This document shows, piece by piece, positions 58,040-64,000 of a stretch of 64,000 nucleotides of DNA. Position 1 is the first letter of the stretch. Each line of letters starts with the position of its first letter. Under the pieces are notes generated by a model. The model had not been told where the DNA came from and ran no database searches. It saw nothing but the letters and a program-made list of their open reading frames with translations. Both the position numbers and the translations under genes were made by a program. The DNA lies in NCBI RefSeq assembly GCF_000005505.3, contig NC_016131.3, positions 28,139,001-28,203,000 on the forward strand, in the 5' to 3' direction. This stretch comes from Brachypodium distachyon. Lineage: Eukaryota; Streptophyta; Magnoliopsida; Poales; Poaceae.

Positions 58040-58152
58040 CTTCCTATGATCGGTATTACTTGTCTCAAATTTGCCCAAATACGGATGTATCTACGTGTAA
58101 AAAGCGTTTAGATACATGTGATATTTCGACAAATAATTTCGGCCGGAAGGAG
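58040..58152. mobile_element. Stowaway-like MITE, 113 bp (family B)
   Basis: Left end CTTCCTATGATCGGTATTAC, right end AATTTCGGCCGGAAGGAG, flanked by TA; core AAAAAGCGTTTAGATACATG. About 950 bp upstream of the next gene. Confidence 0.7.
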
Positions 58153-58913
58153 TAACTAAGTTTGAACAGACACTTGGATCGTTTCGTTCTATGGCGGTGC
58201 AAGGAAAGTTAATTGCCCGCATTTGTGGTCGGATACTTTACATGAATCATGTGTTCGCTTTTGGAAATCTGCTTTCTTGGGTAATAATACTACTCCCCAA
58301 TTTCGTTAGGAAATTGAAATAATGGCTAAACAAACCTAAAAAAAAAAGCAGCAGTACTGCCTTGGGAGGCATATCCTAGCAGCGCCACTATTTTCCAACC
58401 GCACTGGGAAAGGCAAAAGATATCCAGATGTTCTCATGACATGTCTCCATCCATTGCCAATTTGCCACCCTGAACCTAACTCGGGTATTGCTACGTACGT
58501 TGTTGTCTCAGTTTTTAGGAACACGCTACATTTGCCACATCAACGCGCATATATATTCACAGAAGAATCCATCGTGAAAACGAGACAAGCGAGCCGAAAC
58601 CATTTCAACTCCCCCACGTTTATGCTTGGATCGGCCCCTCGCTGTGTCTCCCCCCTGGCCGTAGCTAGCTGTACCGATCCGGCCGGTGCCGTTTACAATT
58701 ACGGGAACCCCCGCATACCGACGGACGAGCCTCCTCCGTTTCCCGTTTCCCTCCGCGCGCACTCGGAACGCCAGATCGAAATATACCGATTCGCCTCCTC
58801 CTCCTCTCTTGCTGCCGCTGCCTTCCACGAAGAAGAAGCGGACCCGCGGCTAGCGGTTTCGTTCGATCGATCGCAAACAACACACCGAAACGGGCATTTT
58901 CACCGTGCCCGCT

Positions 58914-58921
58914 TATATATA
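58914..58921 (+). promoter_or_regulatory. TATA box of the MAKR-like gene
   Basis: TATATATA in GCTTATATATACGCGCG, 210 bp before the start codon. A CT-rich leader follows. Confidence 0.7.
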
Positions 58922-59094
58922 CGCGCGCCTGCCTTTACGGCTTTACCACCTTTACCCCGCCTCGCCTCACACTCCCCTCCTCTCCCTCTCTCCGGCTCCG
59001 CCACGAGATTCGTAGTACCGCGCGCCGCCGTCTGTCTCGAGTGCGATCTGCTGGCCCGGACTGGTCTTAGCTTCTTCTAAGCTCGCGGCGTTGG

Positions 59095-59127
59095 ATGCCC
59101 CTGACCCCGAACGCCGCCGCGCCATGA
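59095..59127 (+). CDS. uORF of 10 codons in the MAKR-like mRNA leader
   Basis: ATG at 59095 encodes MPLTPNAAAP and stops at TGA 59125-59127. The stop shares ATGA with the main start codon (59124-59126). It is in a different frame. Its start context (TTGGATGC) is moderate. It may lower translation or feed termination-reinitiation. Confidence 0.5.
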   Translation: MPLTPNAAAP

Positions 59128-60425
59128 CCTCCGCCGTCGCGAGCAACCTGCTGGCTCCTACCGCCGCGTCGTCGTCGTCGACGCCGTGCGGCTGGCTCGC
59201 CCCGCGCGTCTCGTTCAGCGGCCGCGACGCCATTGCCGCCGAGGAGCACGAGGAGACGGCGGTCGCGTCGACTTCTCCAGTGGCGACGCCGGCCATCTCG
59301 AAGGACTTCATTGACTTCGAGTTCAGCAGCTTCGGCGGGTGCGCCGCCAGCATGCTCCCGGCGGACGAGCTCTTCGCCGACGGTAAGCTGCTGCCGCTCC
59401 GCAAGGCCGCCGCGCCTGAGCCCGAGCCTTGTACCGCGGTGCCACCGCCGGCGAGATCACAGGCAATGCCGCCGCCCCCGGCAGAGCAGACAATGAAGCC
59501 GCTCCGCGCCGCGGCTGGCCTTGCGACGGCCGACCAGTACGTCTTCTCCCCCAAGGCGCCCAGCTGCTCGAGCCGGTGGCGCGAGCTGCTGGGGCTCAAG
59601 AGAGCGTCGTCATCATCAGCCTCACAGAGCCCCAGGCCCTCGCCTTCCCCATCGGCATTGGCCAAAACGCCCGGGAGAAGCACGACGACGGGCTCGTCAA
59701 CGTCATCCGCGGCGAGGTCCCTCAAGTTCCTCCTCCAACGGAGCAACAACAACAACAACAGCAATAACGGGCGAGCATCGTCGGACCTCGCGTCGGCGCC
59801 GCTCCTCCGCGACAGCTCCGACTCGGAGGCGTCGCTCTCGCTCGCCTCCTCCCGCTTCTCGCTCTCCTCCTCGTCCTCCTCCTCGGGCGGCCACGACTCC
59901 CACGACGACATCGTAATCAACCCCCGCTTCTCCCTCGACTCCGGCGCGGATCTCAACCACCACCAGCCTCCCCGCCTCCGCCTCGTCCGCTCCTCCGGCC
60001 GCCGCCACTCCACCTCCGGCCCCCGCGGCCCGCCGCCGCCGCCGCAGCCCCGCTGCGTCTCCGTAGACTCACCGCGCATGAACTCCTCGGGGAAGATCGT
60101 CTTCCAGCAGAGCCCCCTGGAGCGCAGCTGCAGCTCCCCTTGCAGCTTCCACCACGCCGCCGCCGCCGCCTCGAAATCCCGCTCCTGCCGCGCCGCCGGC
60201 GTCGACCGGTCCTACTCCTCCGGCGGCGTCCGCGTGGCGCCCGTCGTGCTCAACGTCCCCGTCTGCTCGCGCCCGGTGTTCGGCTTCTTCAAGGACAAGC
60301 AGAAGGACTCCTCCGCCGCCGACAATGCCAGGGCGTCGCGGACCTCGTCCACGCTGGGGCGGAAGGCGCCGCCGCCGCCGCAGCAGCGGTGGAGCGGCGA
60401 GCTGCCCAAGCTTTGTTCTGGGTAA
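59124..60425 (+). CDS. Plant-specific Ser-rich protein, membrane-associated kinase regulator (MAKR)-like
   Basis: Single exon, 433 residues from ATG 59124 (MTSAVASNLL); the frame is open upstream but only with TTG. Near residue 60 there is DFIDFEFSSFGGCAAS followed by MLPADELFADGKLLPL, the conserved block of plant MAKR/DUF1645-like proteins. Then come SSRWRELLGLKR, a basic ARSLKFLLQRS, an Asn run (NNNNNSNN), long Ser-rich tracts and a C-terminal VLNVPVCSRPVFGFFKDKQK. Members of this group sit at the plasma membrane or nucleus and modulate receptor kinase signalling (as BKI1 does for BRI1); that role is inference here. No enzymatic domain or membrane span. The gene has its own TATA box and a uORF. 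Confidence 0.75.
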   Translation: MTSAVASNLLAPTAASSSSTPCGWLAPRVSFSGRDAIAAEEHEETAVASTSPVATPAISKDFIDFEFSSFGGCAASMLPADELFADGKLLPLRKAAAPEPEPCTAVPPPARSQAMPPPPAEQTMKPLRAAAGLATADQYVFSPKAPSCSSRWRELLGLKRASSSSASQSPRPSPSPSALAKTPGRSTTTGSSTSSAARSLKFLLQRSNNNNNSNNGRASSDLASAPLLRDSSDSEASLSLASSRFSLSSSSSSSGGHDSHDDIVINPRFSLDSGADLNHHQPPRLRLVRSSGRRHSTSGPRGPPPPPQPRCVSVDSPRMNSSGKIVFQQSPLERSCSSPCSFHHAAAAASKSRSCRAAGVDRSYSSGGVRVAPVVLNVPVCSRPVFGFFKDKQKDSSAADNARASRTSSTLGRKAPPPPQQRWSGELPKLCSG

Positions 60426-63020
60426 TCCGATCCGGTCTACAACTTGGTCCTTTGACCGTTCGTTGAAACCTTAATTTGTCTTGTTCGCCGAAAGAAACCT
60501 GGACCGGAATGGATGGATCACTGGAGATGGAAGAAGAGATGGTGCTTGGAAAGGGAAATAGATAAGCTAGTTGCTAGGGGATGGATGGATGATGCAGTGA
60601 TAAGAGGATGGGTAGATTTGGGCGTTTAACTGATTTCGTTTGTTCTTTGGGATGCCGCTCATGCCAATGTCTAATCAATTTGACCGTTTTTCTGTTTTTT
60701 TCTCTCCTTCTCCCCCACTTTCTCTCTTTGACTGTTGTACATTTGGAGTTTTGTTCTTCTCCTAAACCCTGTAAGCGCTAGCGCATCTGATTTGGTTGTT
60801 TGCAAGAAAAAGAGATCACGAGTGTCTAAGTTGTCACATTGTTCATATCAGCAAATGTTTTAGCAGCAGTTTTGCATCCTTGGTCTAACAAACAGCCAAG
60901 CTGAACTGCTGTACTATTTTGCTCCGTACGAGTAGTGTTTCGTTTTGGTTTTCAAACTTAGCTGGCATTTTTCGTGCAGAGCAACGGGAATTGGCAGACT
61001 CGAAGCGAGGAGCCCCCTCATTTTCCGTGCTTATCTGCATCGAAGTCAGCAACCGTAGTGTATTACTCACTCCGATGCTCCTACTCGTATACAGTAGTAG
61101 CCAGTGTTCCTAGGTGCCGGTTCAGGGAAAAGACGGGCGAGCCGGCCGGTCCAGCACTCGCTCACTCCAGCCCGGCTCGAGCTGCGACTCTGGATCCGGA
61201 GCACTGTGCCGCATGTGCTCCGCCTCTGAATATTCGCCCACAAATTTTTTCACCACCCCCCCCCCCCCCCCCCAATTTAAAATACGCCAAACTCCCCGCT
61301 CCCCAAAAGGCGCCACTGCACTGACGCCCGCCCGTTAACGCCACTGCATCACCACCAGGGACGGCACTGACACCCATCGATCGACCGACGTGGTCGGGTA
61401 CTCGGGTCCCTCCGCCCATGTGGACGCCGCTGAGCCCTCCTCCCTCGGCGCTCTGCGGTGCCACGATGAAATCTGATCCCTGATGATCAGCAGCGTGGCC
61501 GATCCGGCCGGGCAGGCTCGGGCGTCCTTCCGACCGTTGGCTTTTCTTGCAGCGTCCCGGCTTTCTGAGCCGAGCTGCAGCGAGAGCGATGCAGAGATCG
61601 ATGTATGCGCAGGACAGCAGAGCTGCAGAGGCGCGGGTTAATGAGTGTTGTGCGTGTCCGGCCGGGGCCTAGCTACTGCTGCTGCGCTGCCCGTTCAGGT
61701 TCAGGTTCAGCCGTTCAGCCAGCGGCGGAAGCTGTGATGCTGAGCCGTGTCGTGTCGTCCGTAGATACATGGCCCCGCCGGATCAGATCTCTGGTCTGCA
61801 CAGCCTGCAGCTGCTGCGGGCAGCCATGTGTGTAGAGCTGGAGTATACTGTATGCAATGCGGAGGCTGTACTGGGCTACGCTGGAGTAGGAAGTACTGAA
61901 CTGACTGAATGAATGAATGAATGAATGAATAAATACAGTTGTTGGTTGGAACATGCATCCCTAGGCTTAGGCTTCCGCAGTCAATGGTGGTGCCGTACAA
62001 ACCGAGGCACGACGACGACCCCAAGCAACCAAGCAACCAAGCAAGGTTGCCAACGTTGTCCGAAGCCAATTGGCCAAGAGCTGAGCTCCCTTTGTTAAGC
62101 AAGGTCCGTGAGTCTTGAGCCCCCAGCAAACTGGGCAGCATTGCAGCACCCAAAAAGCTCAGCACACCTGCAGCACGTACTCGCCCGGGGGCCGTCTGAT
62201 GCACGACGCGACGCCCCCCATCTGAGGGCTGCCGAGGGGCCGTGACTTCCTGCCGCGGCACGGGGAGGCAAAGACCCACACGCACCGATCGACACAAGCC
62301 TTTTTTAAATCAATTTAGCTCGAGTTTTTCTTGTTTCCCCCCTCCATCCGAACTCTGCTTTGATTGGCCCTTCTAATTTTGTTTTTGTTTATGGGAACGC
62401 TGCTGGTTTGGACGGTAGCGCGCGGCGAGGAACAACAACAGGCGAGGCGAGGAGGGAGGATGACAGCCTGTACTTTCTGTACGTGCTGGCCCTGCTGTCT
62501 TATCGTCAGTAGTGTGCAAGGATGAGCTAGTTTAACAGTTTAACCGCCCCCCATGTTGCTGCTTTGTTATGTTAATGCTCTGCTAATTAGGCGCGATGAT
62601 TGAGAGAGATTCGTGGGTTATTCGGTTTGGATTTGTTTACGTTCGTTTCGGCTGAACGGGGCATTGCAGTGGTGTTTATTTACTGTGGGGATGCACTGGA
62701 GCTATCAGGTGTCCGTTGCGAGCTGCGGGGGCCGTCGAGCTGGATCGACCGGTGCCACACTGCCACTAGGGTCCTCTTCTCGCTACTCTCCCTCTGGGCT
62801 TCTGGTCTCTGCACTTTGTGCATAACCATGTGCCTGAACTCGTACTGTAGGCTCCTTCGGAAAATAGTAATAATTGGACCGTTGCGTGTAGGAAGAAGAG
62901 TAAACAGCTCTGAGGCTTCTGATTTTCTTTGAGAGAGAGAACAGTTCTGAGCTACTGGTAAACTGAAATTGGCTTTCTACAAATCGAAAGGTCAGTACTA
63001 CTGTACTTAGCAGATGGTAA
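60426..63020. other. Intergenic, no gene seen
   Basis: First few hundred bases are the 3' UTR of the MAKR-like gene. A run of 18 C lies at 61256-61273 and an (GAAT)n microsatellite at about 61903-61930. GC-rich frames at 61100-62300 have no domain. The last few hundred bases before 63266 are probably the BTB gene's 3' UTR. Confidence 0.4.
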
Positions 63021-63265
63021 GGCCTATGAAGCCTGTAATGTCATTAATGAAATCGGAGGGTAAAACAGGCAAGGCCACGAGGTGACCAGGTAGGTTAAAC
63101 CAGCAGTGCAAGACAAGCGAAGGGTTACCCGCATAGACGCAGGAAAACTTTCTAGATCATCGCAACAAGATTGTGCCATTTCAGACAGTATATTATCTGT
63201 GAAGAGGCGATACCTGTACCTGAATGTAACATAGTGCACCATGATGTATACTCGGGTTTACATGT

Positions 63266-64000
63266 TCAGTCGCTTCTACCTCCATGCTGCGAATGCCGGA
63301 CATACTCGGTTCGCAGCAAGTCGATCACATCATCGTCGAGCTCTTCCAGCTGGCCAGAGTCTCGCAACCTGGGGAACAGATGCGCCACGCTCCTGGTGCT
63401 AGCTTCGACCATTTCCCACTGGCCCAGGCTAGCTGCGAAGGCAATGACATCGACAGCAGCGTCTGTGCTGGAGTTCAAGCAGGCGGTGACTATTTCAAGG
63501 CTCTTCTCTTTTACTCCCTCCAAGAACCAGAATTCAGCCAGGGATGATAACTCCACATACGAACTTAGGTGAGAGAGCTGAGCATCGCTGCCCAGGTTCT
63601 TCCATTGGCAGTCTGGGGAAACATTGGGCAGCTCGCCTGAGTAGAACCAACGGATCAGTTTGTCTAACGCTTGCCACCCAAGTGGAACTCTGATAACTTC
63701 GGAAAAGCTGCATGGATAACTCTTATCAATCACTTGAAATATACATGAAATATCATGAATAACCGACAAAATGGAAGTCGTCTTAATAATGCAACAATGA
63801 TGATCTTGCAGAAATATGGACAGATGTGGATTAGTAGTGTATAAAAATGTAAGTAAAAGCCAAAATGGCTCACCTTTCATGCATCCCAGATCGAAATAAT
63901 GCCCGGAGGTAATCACAGCTCATGCTCAACACTATTTTGTGGCTATGAACATGCGGGGTAGATAATTGGCATGACCCATGCTGACATTTCATTTGCTCAT
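63266..64000 (-). CDS. BTB/POZ domain protein (At1g04390-like), last two exons, partial
   Basis: Two exons are visible: one running from beyond the window edge to 63874 and one at 63707-63266 with stop TGA. They join at CATGAAAG/GTGAGC and CCATGCAG/CTTTTCC to read SHKIVLSMSCDYLRALFRSG, then MHESFSEVIRVPLGWQALDK and LIRWFYSGELP, the classic C-terminal half of a BTB fold. After it come an all-helical region (LGSDAQLSHLSSYVELSSLA, EIVTACLNSS) and a short tail. BTB proteins of this kind are thought to be Cullin-3 adaptors in the nucleus or cytoplasm; the substrate is unknown. The assignment to the At1g04390 group is from memory. The N-terminal armadillo-like part expected in that group would be outside the window. 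Confidence 0.85.

Noticed and set aside
59091..59123. Upstream extension of the MAKR-like protein (start at 59091)
   Set aside because: The codon there is TTG, not ATG; the first in-frame ATG is 59124.
58967..60079. 370-codon antisense frame over the MAKR-like gene
   Set aside because: Mirror of Ser codons; the plus strand has the conserved ADELF block, TATA box and proper ATG.

Overview
The window is nuclear DNA of a grass (Poaceae). The evidence is the very GC-rich first exons and codon use of the genes, the many Stowaway and Tourist MITEs of grass type, a Ty1/copia element primed by initiator tRNA-Met, and a gene pair (GH31 alpha-glucosidase and miR164-targeted NAC) that, from memory, matches adjacent rice chromosome 6 loci (Os06g0675700 and Os06g0675600). 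Brachypodium or another grass syntenic to rice 6 is plausible; the species cannot be fixed from sequence alone. There are no bacterial-type operons. Every gene is a separate unit and about three quarters of the window is intergenic DNA with transposon debris.

Layout. 1-13.9 kb is transposon-rich: an LTR fragment at the left edge, a complete but frameshifted copia element (2756-7670, minus) with target duplication AACAT, a duplicated segment into which a hAT element and then a Stowaway inserted, GC-rich repeat DNA, non-LTR fragments and a Tourist MITE. 16.7-19.3 kb holds weak signs of a spliced minus-strand transcript. 20.3-23.9 kb is a four-exon GH31 alpha-glucosidase (873 aa) whose first intron is GC-AG and contains an antisense tRNA-Arg(CCG) gene. 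24.9-25.3 kb is a two-exon secreted defensin-like peptide. 25.5-27.3 kb is a long-TIR Mutator-like element. 29.4-32.05 kb is a truncated LTR retrotransposon with a zinc-knuckle ORF and one 1150 bp LTR. 33.9-37.4 kb is a three-exon NAC transcription factor (303 aa, minus) with a miR164 site. 37.6-44.9 kb is intergenic, with one near-perfect 34 bp hairpin. 44.9-46.8 kb is a decayed S-domain receptor kinase followed by a SINE-like sequence. 47.6-50.1 kb (minus) is a five-exon NodH-like sulfotransferase with one abnormal splice donor. 51-58.9 kb is intergenic with MITEs. 59.1-60.4 kb is a single-exon gene for a Ser-rich MAKR-like protein with a uORF whose stop overlaps the start codon. The last two exons of a BTB/POZ gene lie at 63.3-64.0 kb (minus), running off the right edge.

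No operon-like cooperation is visible. I found no CRISPR, rRNA or organelle insert. The least explained items are the 40.9 kb hairpin, the internally repeated ORF of the truncated LTR element, the aberrant sulfotransferase donor and the tRNA-bearing duplicated intron.
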